Below are positions 19,800 to 29,793 of a stretch of 64,000 nucleotides of DNA, in pieces. The DNA comes from Bolinopsis microptera (Eukaryota; Ctenophora; Tentaculata; Lobata; Bolinopsidae): contig NC_087072.1 in assembly GCF_026151205.1 (NCBI RefSeq), positions 9,111,669 through 9,175,668 of the forward strand. The letters run 5' to 3'. The first letter of the stretch is position 1, and the number at the start of each line of letters is the position of its first letter. The position numbers and the translations under genes were made by a program. The notes under the pieces were generated by a model, which saw nothing but the letters and a program-made list of their open reading frames with translations, made no database searches and had not been told where the DNA came from.

Positions 19800-20790
19800 G
19801 TACTCAACGACATCGAACAATAGACATGAAATGACTCGCTGACCCCCTACAAAGTACTTGTGCTCGGAGGCCCGAATTTGCATCGTTTTGGTCGAGAGAT
19901 TTCAAGGGTAATGATACAGTTAAAACTGTATAAAAATACCTCTCCAAAACAACTTTCTCCTGGTCGGCCATGTCCCTCATCTGCACTTGACCCCTGCAGA
20001 GTCACAAGAACATCCGGAGCACAACTGAGCGCAGAATCGGGGAGGGAAGCCTTAGCACCGGTGTCAAGGACTGCATCACTAGCACCTACCCTATTGAAAC
20101 TCTTGAAGGTTAAAAGTAGGGCATCTTCTACGCAATCTGCGGGACCCACCTCCTAGCAGCGAACTACGGATATACCCTCCCTATTACATGCGTTCAACCG
20201 GCACCCGAACCACACGCTGTTTCTTAGACACAACTCCCACTTAATCAGTGTCCATACCACCCCCCCCCCCCCCCCCCTGTCGCATCAACCTTGCATTCGG
20301 CAAGTGGCGACACTGTGTAGGACTCTACCCTGAGCTTTGATCAGTATCTTAGTCACAAACCTGACACCTTTCCTGGGCATGAATACGGTTTTCTGTCAGG
20401 CTCCCAGCAGTTTCTCTGGACCACCAATCAGATCTGACAATCACCCGAGGATACCTGCCAGAGCTCGCAATATACGACGAGTTAGCTTATGGCCCTCTGG
20501 CTGTGAGTGAAGTCATAAGCTCAAACAGCTCTCATCTCCCATTCTCTCTTCCTAGACAAAGCAGACCCTGGGAGATACTCCTCTAGCCGGACGTCACGTG
20601 TGATGTACGAGAAACTACGGACAGGTGTGTACCTATACTTTTTAAAAATTACACATTCGTCTGGATTGTGATTCAACTTGCAAAAACAAGTCGGCAGGTT
20701 CCAAATGTAGAACTTATAAAAATTTAAATGATTCATGGTTAGATTATACGGCCTAAGCGGTATACAAATAAAGCGTTATTATTATTATTG
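19800..20790 (+). mobile_element. Possible retroelement 3' part with (ATT)n tail
   Basis: More GC-rich than its surroundings. It ends in CAAATAAAGCG followed by a short ATT repeat at about 20,775-20,789, a tail style common at the 3' ends of non-LTR elements and their SINEs. It includes a poly-C run at 20,260-20,277. No reverse-transcriptase motif is visible, so it would be a 5'-truncated or non-coding copy. A 100-codon minus-strand frame (19,847-20,149) has no recognisable domain and may be chance. Confidence 0.3.
20260..20277. repeat. Poly-C homopolymer (18 C)
   Basis: An uninterrupted C run, one of four long C tracts in the window. Confidence 0.9.
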
Positions 20791-22937
20791 CCTCTAATCC
20801 TCAGGGTACTCCTACTTGCGTGCGAAAGACAAAGGCAGCAAGAATCGAAGAACAGAACCCCGACCACACTGCTTGTGAGAAATGAGCAGCTCTTGATCTA
20901 GGACAAAAAACTTTCTTCTGTTTAATATCTAAAACGTGTTACGTGTGATATTACACCAACTTTTGATTAATAATACGAAACTGTATACCTTATAAAGTAT
21001 GATATTTAAACACGAAATTTACATTCTGAAATTGGTATAGTGTTCCTTTAACTGTTCCTTCAACTTTCATCGTAGCTTTTTTCAAATATTCTTCAGTGCC
21101 ATCAACAAACAGATTTTTTCATTTGACTGAACTGTGCCATATTTGATATTGCCTCTGTATTTTATAGGGAAAATTTTTTAAATCTTGCAAGTTGATGTAA
21201 TTAAGTTTTAAGTTAACGTATTATAGATTGTTAACACTAGTTTATGTTTCAGTATTTAAATTGTTTCCATTTATAGTTTAACCGATCCCTGATGTAGAGT
21301 TATCAGATCTTACTTAGGATAACAATATAATATGAAGTTCGATAATAATATTAATAACTTTAATTGTATTCACTGTTTTCTAGTCATCAAACTTCAGATC
21401 AGGAGGTGACCGGGACATGATTTTAGGCCTGACCGGGACCGGGACCGGATACAAAATGTGACTTGACCGGGACCGGGACCGGGACTGAGATATTCAATTA
21501 CCGTGACCGGGACCAATAATTGCTGGGATTTCTATCTTACCGGGACCGGGACCCAGGACGGGACAACAATACATTTTTTCGGGATGACCGGGACCCAAAA
21601 CTGTATTCATATTGAAAGCTGCAACTTTCATTTACATTATAATTGAACAATTTGAATAAGTAATAACTAGAATATTAAATTAGAAAAAACTAGAAAAACC
21701 CGTCAATATGGGGCATGGGCCTAATGTACTACACCAATAATGTTCGTGTACTGATACTCAAGTTCACCCTCATTCCTCATATATACCCTGTTTTTCACTT
21801 AGACAAATTAAATACAAGTGAAGGGTACTAAATATTAAAATGGATAGTTTGAAATTTGTTGCTGTTAACCGGGGTACACAGTAGTGTACAGGCTAAAAAG
21901 AGCGTTCACCGGATTGTGTGCGCAATATCTAATTTGTGGAGTGTCGACACTTTAAAATTGATAAGAGCGCTGGGGTGAATTCCATCGTACTTTCTCACAA
22001 ACTCAAAGAAGGCAGGTTTACATGCAATTCTGGTCAAAGTTTGGGCCTTTACTGTCACCAAGATGTAAATCAGATCGAACGAGAAATTAGATCTACTGTC
22101 ACATGTCAGTAGTGATACGATATATTATGTGAGAGTAAATCTAAATTGTTTAATTGATAAATTTGAATTAGTAACTAATGAATTCTTCCCCATTAAATTG
22201 TTCTTTTTCTTCTATTTGGCTAACACTAATGAATGAATTTTCGCCCCGAGCCCCAAAAGCAGATAATTTTGGCCACTGTTCATAAACATATTCATAGAAT
22301 AACTGCGGTTTAACTGTACACTGTAGAACAAGCTGTAGCTAGACTGGTTTTTTTTCTCAGGCAAGCATTTTAAACCCTGTGTCTTAAAAGGTGACTCTGA
22401 ATCAGTGTCCGAAAATGCATCGATTCAAGTTGGTTTCAACTGCGGGGGGCTTTATATTACATTTACTGAGCGGCAATCAGCCTGTAATTCTGACAAATCT
22501 CTATTCGGTTTATGAAAATTACAGTCCTGTTTATGAACATTATAGCCTTGACATACGTTGCATTTACTATACTGTGGAATACAATCAATAATACTGATAG
22601 TTTGGTCTATGTGACAATTGTGTAGATAAATTTACAACACGCCGAGTTCACATAACAATAAGCAATCATTTTCGATCATCAACGCTATGCGCGCTCAATT
22701 CACAATGACCACACGCTTAGTAACCATAACAACGCGCAGTAAGCGCTCGATTCAATTCCAGTATATTGCGACGAGTGTTTACATCACTAATTAGCTGTAA
22801 CTTTTTGTGATTACCTGCGATCTTGCTAATTTTAAGGCGCTGTGGCTAAAATCATCCACCGAACCAACAGGCAAAATTTCAGAAATATCGCACCCAGCGC
22901 CCATTTCGACCTCACGAGTAATCAGCTCGCGGTGGGG
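20791..22937. other. AT-rich intergenic DNA with a GACCGG cluster
   Basis: No gene is recognised. Apart from the GACCGG-rich cluster at 21,409-21,596, the stretch is ordinary AT-rich sequence. It ends at the left edge of the duplicated mosaic block. Confidence 0.5.
21409..21596. repeat. Interrupted GACCGG repeat cluster
   Basis: The word TGACCGGGACCGGGACC and shortened forms occur about seven times, separated by unrelated AT-rich spacers of about 20-35 bp. Each G-rich island is therefore an isolated mini-repeat rather than one continuous tandem array. No frame spans it on either strand. Confidence 0.75.
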
Positions 22938-23324
22938 CATGGGGATACCAGGCTATCATGTTTGTAAACAACGCCTGCGTAATTGAACTTAACGGGTGAT
23001 ACTCTTAAAATATATGTTCCATATATTCGACCGTCGACGAGTCCAACTCGGCGCGCGTCCTGGAAGGTTGTATACCAACAAAATTGAACCCTCTAAAATG
23101 TAAAACGCGCGTTTATGCGATTTTCCAATCAAATAATCAGATTTTACAATATAATCAGCGCGCGGCTCTTGTAGCGCATACGTCACTTTTTTCGATACAG
23201 GGGAGCCACGCACTCGTGCGCAGCGGGTCATACAACGTTTGACAAGATTTGTTATTAAAACAAAAAAGAAAGTATAATTTTATAAAATCTTATAAAATGA
23301 TACATTTTTTTTTTTTTTTTTTTC

Positions 23325-23823
23325 TGCAGAGCAGAATATCCTGAAGTCTTTTCTCCCGGAGCAAATTATCCCATATTGGAACAAACTCCTTCCGGACGCC
23401 ATTAACTTTGTGACAGTTTTAGGCTTTAAAATTAAAATAAAAAGGATTTAAGAAAGATATGATTTCTAAAAGTATTACAAATGATTGCTTTTTTTGGAAT
23501 GTTTCTAATGAAGTTTTCGTAAGAATTGAGGGAACCAGTTATGTCTGTAACGAAAAGAAACATAACGATTATTTTTGGTTTCATCTTTATATGTGGCAAA
23601 GAAGCGTTTTTTAAATCTTTATTCCACTGGGAAGTTTGATTAGGTTTTTAAAATAGGATAAAGTGTAAAGTTTTGATAAATCTTTTTTGAATATTGCATT
23701 TGATAAATAATTAATGTTGGTGGGGAAATATTTATTATATATTTTTTTCACAATGTTCGATGATATTTTGTAAATATGTGTGATGATTTGAGGTCATAAA
23801 TTTTACTTTACTTTACTTTACAA
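23325..23823 (+). mobile_element. LINE 3' end with (TTTAC)n tail
   Basis: After a poly-T run (23,305-23,323) the plus strand reads AEQNILKSFLPEQIIPYWNK, then LLPDAINFVTVLGFKIKIKR and a stop. This is the WNxLPxxV...FK end typical of Jockey/CR1-type ORF2 proteins. An AT-rich 3' UTR leads to TTTACTTTACTTTAC at about 23,806-23,822, a plausible LINE tail. The copy is heavily 5'-truncated. The sister copy lies at about 61,697-62,204. Confidence 0.7.
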
Positions 23824-24026
23824 TACGCAAGTAACGGAAATGGTCGTTTGCTACCAAACTTATTTTTGAATTTCAATAATACTGCTGTCAGCTGTGTCAT
23901 GTGTGCTGATTTTTCTACTGCGACCCCCTTTTTATTCACGAAACCATTTTTTGTCATTGAAAAAATCATTAATCAATATAATAGCCAGTAGCTGTACGAA
24001 TGCTTTGCCAAAAATTCCACAGTTTT

Positions 24027-24147
24027 TGATATAACAAGGAACAGTCTATTTGGAACTAGCCATAAGAGGCTAGGGAAGTTCATTGATTAGTAAATATGAT
24101 TAGTAAATATAACAATATCAATTATAGTAATAATACAATATATAACA
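24027..24147 (-). mobile_element. 121-bp LTR-like segment (solo)
   Basis: Nearly identical to the segment at 47,528-47,648 beside the primer-binding site of the older Gypsy-type element, and to 62,410-62,530. On the minus strand it begins TGTTATATATTG and ends TTGTTATATCA. It lies alone here, with no flanking element and no clear target duplication. Confidence 0.65.
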
Positions 24148-24649
24148 ATTCCCCTCGCTAGGTTAACCGAATAGTTCTGATCTCGCCTGGTCTGCGGCGC
24201 GCGCGACCAAAAGTCAATCGCTAAATGTTTAGCGCTATTGCTTTTGTTCAGTCAAGAACTGTTTGGCGTCCGCGCGTTACATACATATTCTTTCCAGTCC
24301 AATACCGGCCCTCACTTGGCGCTCGGTTGACTGTCACTATTACTCTCCACATTTCAAATATTGAAAACTCACATTATCAAACGGTTCACAATAAACATTA
24401 AAGTAAAAAAAACTGTAAAATTATTTCTCTGTCTTATTATAACATCTATAAAACGGTAACGATAAAAATAATGTCTTAATATAACATCTGTCCGAAAAAT
24501 TATTTACAATTACAAGGCCAAAATATTACATATTTTAGCTCAAATACCCTTACGTCATCTCTTTCATCTTTATCAGTGCATTAGTCTTAGCCCTTCTACT
24601 CGGCCTTTCATCTGGTCTGGCTACAGACGAACGGACTACAGACGGACTG

Positions 24650-24926
24650 TTAGACGCTACGCTAGTCACTTCTATCTTTACTCCACAGATCACCATCACA
24701 AAGACGTTGAGACCAGTTCATCACCCCGAACCCATCCTCCTCTTTCATTTATCATTCAACAAAAATGTGGAACGACTGTCGAAAAATTGACAGTTTGATA
24801 AGCTTTACTAAGTCAACGAACTTAGTTAAAGTAACACTGAAAAGTGAGCTACTCAAGATACAGTCCAGGTACGAAGAATTAGAATGGACAGAATTAAACT
24901 TCGATAAGAATGAGCTTGTATTTTAA
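24650..24926 (+). mobile_element. 3' end of a LINE-A relative
   Basis: The plus strand reads QFITPNPSSSFIYHSTKMWN then STNLVKVTLKSELLKIQSRY and ends NFDKNELVF, stop at 24,924-24,926. LINE-A ORF2 ends RFITPTPSTSFIYQSTKMWN ... NFDSNELKF. The copy is 5'-truncated with stops upstream. It shows that a second, diverged lineage of LINE-A exists nearby. The sister copy ends at 63,309. Confidence 0.85.
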
Positions 24927-25479
24927 AACAGAGTCCTTTGACTTTATTATTTTGAAATTGAAGAATCGTCTGGCCATAACTCATTTCGTTCGCATTATAG
25001 ATTCACATTCACTTTCATTTTCACTATCACGCACAGTACAGGGTCATACCTCAATACCAAATTATTATAGGGCACAAGAACAAATTTGTTTACAATTATC
25101 AAAATTTGTTGAGCCCAGCAGCTTACTTCCTTTCCTCTCTTCACCCGTCGTCTGGAGCGTGTGATGTTTGTTGATATCCGAGCTCTTATTTTTATCTTTT
25201 GGTTAACTTTCTGTGATTGGACTCGGTATTTTCGTCCCGGCCGAGTGGGACGATGCTTGCTCGCCAGTTAAGCTATACTGTAGATGACACTAATTTCTAC
25301 AAACCACAAAATATTAAATATAAAATGTGTCCAGTATGGCGCAAATGCATAATTTGATAATTTCTCGACGCTGTCGTCGGGGTGAGAGTTATCTGAACCA
25401 ACTGCATGCCCCTATGATTGCGTCACCACTGGTGAGCAAGCATTTGTTTGTTGTTTAGTTGTGTTGAAAGGGAACATTA

Positions 25480-25939
25480 CTTGATTAATTCATCCATTCG
25501 GATTTTAATAACGATGAGCTATGATATACCGTTCATCTTAGACTATTGGATCAATCTTATTATATGATTAGATTTTATTAATGAACTTGGCACACAAAAG
25601 ATTATAATGCGGAGGTTGGCTGGCTCTTCTATAATAAATACGACACTTCAATTTACAGAATGCTTGCTAGAGATAAGACAAAATATTATCAGACTATACA
25701 TGCAACATGAGTAACTGGTGGATAAGCCTTCGGTAAAAACGGATCCGGAAAAGTCAATGCGGCACTCGGGTCCTTGGTATTGTCGTCGGTATATTGTCCA
25801 TTATCTACGTTCTGCTTTCGTAGTTTAAACAATAGTGAGTTCTAAATATACAGCTTTAAACCGATTAAGTATGAATGAATGAAATACCTGACAATCCGCA
25901 CTCTTATAATCCAAAAGCATGAGTAACTCATCTAGTGAT
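25480..25939 (-). repeat. Duplicated Gypsy-associated 3' segment, copy 1 left part
   Basis: Matches 33,641-34,098 with only a few differences. In this copy the segment is interrupted at TGAT (25,936-25,939) by LINE-B and continues at 31,780. Confidence 0.85.
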
Positions 25940-26387
25940 TAGAATTAGAATTAGAATTAGAATCAAATTTACACAGCAATACAATAAGAATAAAAAATAA
26001 TTTAAGAAGCTTCAATCTGCTGTGCAGGACATTCAAGTCAGTCGAAAACTGTTAGCAGAACACCCTTCTAGGGACATAAGGATAAAATATGTAAAACATA
26101 ATGAGTAATAAATTAATGAGTGGTAAGATAAGATATGATTTAACAGTGAACTGTGGGCATGAAGGTAACAATTAAGATTACATAGATGCCCACTTTGGAA
26201 TTACGTTAGTAATGTTATTTACAGTTATACACAGAGAAGTATAGAACAATAATAGATTGGCAATGATAACAAATGGGAACGAATAAAGGAGATGTTTAAA
26301 GTTCTATACTTCTGGAAATAGGTCATATAACGCAGGGGGCCTTTCCACCCGACAAAAACTCCAGCACCATAAAATTTGTTTCCGTTG

Positions 26388-29378
26388 TCACATGGCTAGA
26401 GTGTAGAAATAGTCGAAACTATTGTTTATTTCATAGGATGAGACTCCTTGAATTACATCTGACATAAATTTAGATTTCATACATTGTGAGAATTTTACAC
26501 TACATTCTATAGTCCTTATGTTCTCTGGAATTGTATTCCAGCATTTTGCACCTAAATATGTAAAGGTTTTGTGTGTTCTGGATTTGTGAATATAAAGGTT
26601 GCACCTCTCAGCATCACGTGATCCTCCGGATACATAAGAAAATTTATCTGTGAATGATGATGGTGCAGCCTCATTAAGAATTTTATACATATACGTTGAT
26701 AGATGGAGTTGTCTTCTTAAGTGTAAGGGTAACCACTTCATATTTCGATATACATTTACTGATGGTTCCTGCCAATGAACATCCAGAGCAATTTTTGCTA
26801 CTTTCTTGTATAATATATCAAGAGAATTAAGTTTGGTTTTGGCAGCCCTACACCATATTATATCCAGGTAGTCAAATTGGGGGAGCATAAGAGCATTTAC
26901 AAACATTTTTCTATATTTCAGTGGAAGAAGATTTTTCGACCTGTATAATGCCCCTATTCTTTTAGCAATTTTTGTTTTCACATAATCAATATGGTCTTGA
27001 AAGTTCAATAAATTGTCTATCATGAGGCCTAAATATTTTTGAGATTTAGTTTCTTCTATAAATAGGCATTCTTTTTCCAAATCCAGAGGGATTGATAACG
27101 TGTCCAGATTAGGTGATCTATCAAATACAATAAATGAAGATTTTGCAGCATTTAGTCTCAGCTTGTTGATTCTAAGCCATTCATACACAATTTTCATATC
27201 CTTAATTACATTCTCATATATGCCTCGGGAAATGTTATCGAAATATAGTGCACTGTCATCTGCAAATAAGTAAACAGTAGATTGTGTGCAATTTCTACTG
27301 AGATCATTTATGAATAAACTAAATAGAATTGGTCCTAATATGCTACCCTGTGGCACACCTGTTTTAACAGGGAGTGATGTGCTTACATTACCACGTATTT
27401 TGGTGTGCTGCTTTCTGTCCCCAAGGTAGCTTTTGAACCACTTTATGACAAAGCCATCAACTCCATAATACTTAAGTTTTTTTAATAAAATATTATGGCT
27501 TACTGTGTCAAAGGCCTTTTTAATATCTAAGAATACAATTGCAGGTTTATTCTGTGATTCCTTAGACGTAAATATTTTATCAAATAGATTAAGCATTAGA
27601 AAAGTGGTGGAATGATCTTTTCTAAATCCAAACTGATGGTTGGTAAGCAGTTTATTTGTTTCAACATACTCTGTAAGCTGTTGGTTAACAAAATATTCTA
27701 TGCATTTTCCAAGTAGGGGGAGTATGGATATTGGCCGGTAGTTATTTGGATCATTAGGGTCACCAGTTTTAAGAATTGGAGTGACTGATGCGATTTTACA
27801 TGCCAACGGCATTGTTCCACTTTTCATACTAAGGTTTATAATATGAGCTACTGGATCGATGATTTGGGGAATAATATACTTATATACTTTAATGGGCATG
27901 ATATCGTTAATCGATTTATCTGATGGTATACTGAGTATATATTCTTTTACTTGTTCAACAGTCACCTCTTCGAATTCAGAGAGTTTACACTCTGTTGGAG
28001 GCGGCATATATTCTAGGAAGTCGTCTGAATCCTTTTCCATAATCGATTCTTGTATTATTGTACCAACTGTGGCAAAATGCAGGTTAACTCCGTTAACATT
28101 TAAGTTGCTTGGGGAAGAGCTACTTATTTTTCCAGGTAAGTTTGAAGCATGTTTGATAGTTTTCCAAATACCTTTCAAATCGTTTTTTGCACTTTTCACA
28201 GTAAGGTCCTGAACAATATTTGTACGTCTGTTTTCTTTGGATAATTTTGTCACATAGTTTCTTTGGGGACGATAGTTATCCCACGAAGTAGAGCATTTCT
28301 TATGTAGTTCACTTTTTCTGCATTTACATATTCCATTAATACAATTACACTTGGATTTGTTTAATTGTCCTAAACATTTTTTATACTTTCTGAAAAGCAT
28401 CTTCTTCTTCCGTATTTCTGCCAACAGTTCTTTAGAGGGATTACAAAGAAAGTTACTATTACATTTTATCTGTTTAGGTGGACAGTAATTATCATACGAT
28501 TCCTGGATGTGATGATTAAGTCCATCTAGGGCATGGTCTACATTAGTACAGCTTAGAATATTACTGTAGTTACTGCAGGATCCCAGAAAATAGCCTAAGG
28601 CTTTTAGATTGTTTAAGGAGTGGTCTCTGATAAGGACCTTCTGGAATTTACTAGCTTTGTTTACTTTAAAGTCGAGAACACATTTGAGAGCTTGGTGATC
28701 TCCTATTCTATCATCAAGTACTTTACACTCTATGAAATTAGAGTAACAGTTAGTCATGACAACATCTATTGTGCTCTGCGTTATTCTACCATCTAAGTTT
28801 GCAACTCTAGTAATTCCCGTAACAGTCTGTATCATTCCAAAGAGCTTCATTGTTATATCTAACTTTTTATAATCTAGATCAGATAAAGAGTTTTGGTTAA
28901 CATTAACATCGCCAATCCATATTACTTTCTTACCTTGAAGTTTCATCATACATTCAGTCATATAATCAAGGAAAGTATCTAGGTGACAAAAGTTTTGTGA
29001 TCTGTAGAAGCAGCAAATGTAAAGATTGGCATCCTTGAGCTGTATCCATATAGCTTCGATTTTAGAAATATCAGAGTAGGTTATATCTAAATTGAGTAAT
29101 TTGTGGTTAACATTTTGGTTGATCAATATACCACACCCTCCTCTTCCTCTATCGTTAGGTCTATCACACCTTATAAAATCAAAGTTTAAGGGGAAGTTAA
29201 GTGTACTAGTGTCTATATCAGATTTAAGGTTTGTCTCATTAATTCCAATTATGTCAAGCTTTTCGCGAAATATTAGCTCCTGTAGTTCGAGAGTTTTTGC
29301 CAGATTAGTCAGGCCACCCTGTATATTACATAGACCAAGAGAGAGATTATCGTTTATTGAGGTACGAATAAGGTTAAA
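26388..29378 (-). CDS. LINE-B ORF2: endonuclease and reverse transcriptase
   Basis: The frame is open from 29,378 (after a stop at 29,379-29,381) to 26,388, about 996 residues. No ATG, GTG or TTG precedes codon 85 (29,126), which already lies inside the endonuclease, so the start is non-canonical or coupled to ORF1. The nuclease begins LSLGLCNIQGGL, KLDIIGINETNL, RGGCGILIN, then IWIGDVNVN, STIDVVMTN and DDRIGDHQALKC (catalytic DH). Reverse transcriptase: LPLLGKCIEYFVN, HQFGFRKDHSTT, AIVFLDIKKAFDTVSHNILL, GVPQGSILGPILFSLFINDL, YLFADDSALYF and KYLGLMIDN. The C-terminus ends with a YLGAKCWNTIPENI motif. No RNase H. A CNCINGICKCRK cluster sits in the linker. Confidence 0.93.
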   Translation of the reverse strand, partial: FNLIRTSINDNLSLGLCNIQGGLTNLAKTLELQELIFREKLDIIGINETNLKSDIDTSTLNFPLNFDFIRCDRPNDRGRGGCGILINQNVNHKLLNLDITYSDISKIEAIWIQLKDANLYICCFYRSQNFCHLDTFLDYMTECMMKLQGKKVIWIGDVNVNQNSLSDLDYKKLDITMKLFGMIQTVTGITRVANLDGRITQSTIDVVMTNCYSNFIECKVLDDRIGDHQALKCVLDFKVNKASKFQKVLIRDHSLNNLKALGYFLGSCSNYSNILSCTNVDHALDGLNHHIQESYDNYCPPKQIKCNSNFLCNPSKELLAEIRKKKMLFRKYKKCLGQLNKSKCNCINGICKCRKSELHKKCSTSWDNYRPQRNYVTKLSKENRRTNIVQDLTVKSAKNDLKGIWKTIKHASNLPGKISSSSPSNLNVNGVNLHFATVGTIIQESIMEKDSDDFLEYMPPPTECKLSEFEEVTVEQVKEYILSIPSDKSINDIMPIKVYKYIIPQIIDPVAHIINLSMKSGTMPLACKIASVTPILKTGDPNDPNNYRPISILPLLGKCIEYFVNQQLTEYVETNKLLTNHQFGFRKDHSTTFLMLNLFDKIFTSKESQNKPAIVFLDIKKAFDTVSHNILLKKLKYYGVDGFVIKWFKSYLGDRKQHTKIRGNVSTSLPVKTGVPQGSILGPILFSLFINDLSRNCTQSTVYLFADDSALYFDNISRGIYENVIKDMKIVYEWLRINKLRLNAAKSSFIVFDRSPNLDTLSIPLDLEKECLFIEETKSQKYLGLMIDNLLNFQDHIDYVKTKIAKRIGALYRSKNLLPLKYRKMFVNALMLPQFDYLDIIWCRAAKTKLNSLDILYKKVAKIALDVHWQEPSVNVYRNMKWLPLHLRRQLHLSTYMYKILNEAAPSSFTDKFSYVSGGSRDAERCNLYIHKSRTHKTFTYLGAKCWNTIPENIRTIECSVKFSQCMKSKFMSDVIQGVSSYEINNSFDYFYTLAM

Positions 29379-29608
29379 CTAATGCTAATGGGGAACAAAT
29401 CCACATACAGTCTCCTCAAGTAGACTAAGTTTCAAATCATGTCATACATATGATTTAAATTGAATTTCGGATCAGCAATCTTACTGCAATTTAAATCATA
29501 AAATTTAACAGCATAAAATAGTAACTCACTTCTGTTTGTGATAAATATAGCTTGAGAGATATAAAAACGTTAAGTTATTAAAAATTTGTGCTGATCTAAC
29601 ATTTTAAA

Positions 29609-29793
29609 CCAGATGAAACAGTAATCCTGTTAATATTCATGTTGATACCATTGGATTATAAAATTTCAGTGAAGTTTTAACACAAGTGAGTTACATATTT
29701 AAACCAGATAAAACAGTAATCCTGTTATTATTCATGTTGATACCCTTGGATTATAGAATTTTAATAAAGTTTAACACAAGTGAGTTACATATT
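29609..29793. repeat. Tandem duplication of about 93 bp across the ORF1 stop of LINE-B
   Basis: Two consecutive copies (29,609-29,700 and 29,701-29,793) share ACAGTAATCCTGTT, TTCATGTTGATACC, TTGGATTATA and AACACAAGTGAGTTACATAT with about 10 percent difference. The second copy contains the last codons of ORF1 and its stop. The spacer between ORF1 and ORF2 is therefore partly made of a copy of the ORF1 end. Confidence 0.9.

Larger units (their letters stand above)
22938..25407 (+). repeat. Dispersed mosaic duplication, copy 1
   Basis: About 2.47 kb match 61,315-63,790 in the same orientation with roughly 1 percent difference by eye, mainly single changes, poly-T length, and a short indel near 23,744. 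The block is a composite: a LINE 3' end with a TTTAC tail, a 121-bp LTR-like segment, and the 3' end of a LINE-A relative. Its edges are sharp (CATGGGGATACC on the left, ACTGCAT on the right) and the flanks of the two copies differ. It therefore moved or was duplicated as one unit. Confidence 0.92.

Noticed and set aside
22989-23231. Minus-strand frame of 80 codons conserved in both mosaic copies (105 codons at 61.4 kb)
   Set aside because: Conservation is explained by the recent duplication; no start context, domain or family resemblance is visible.
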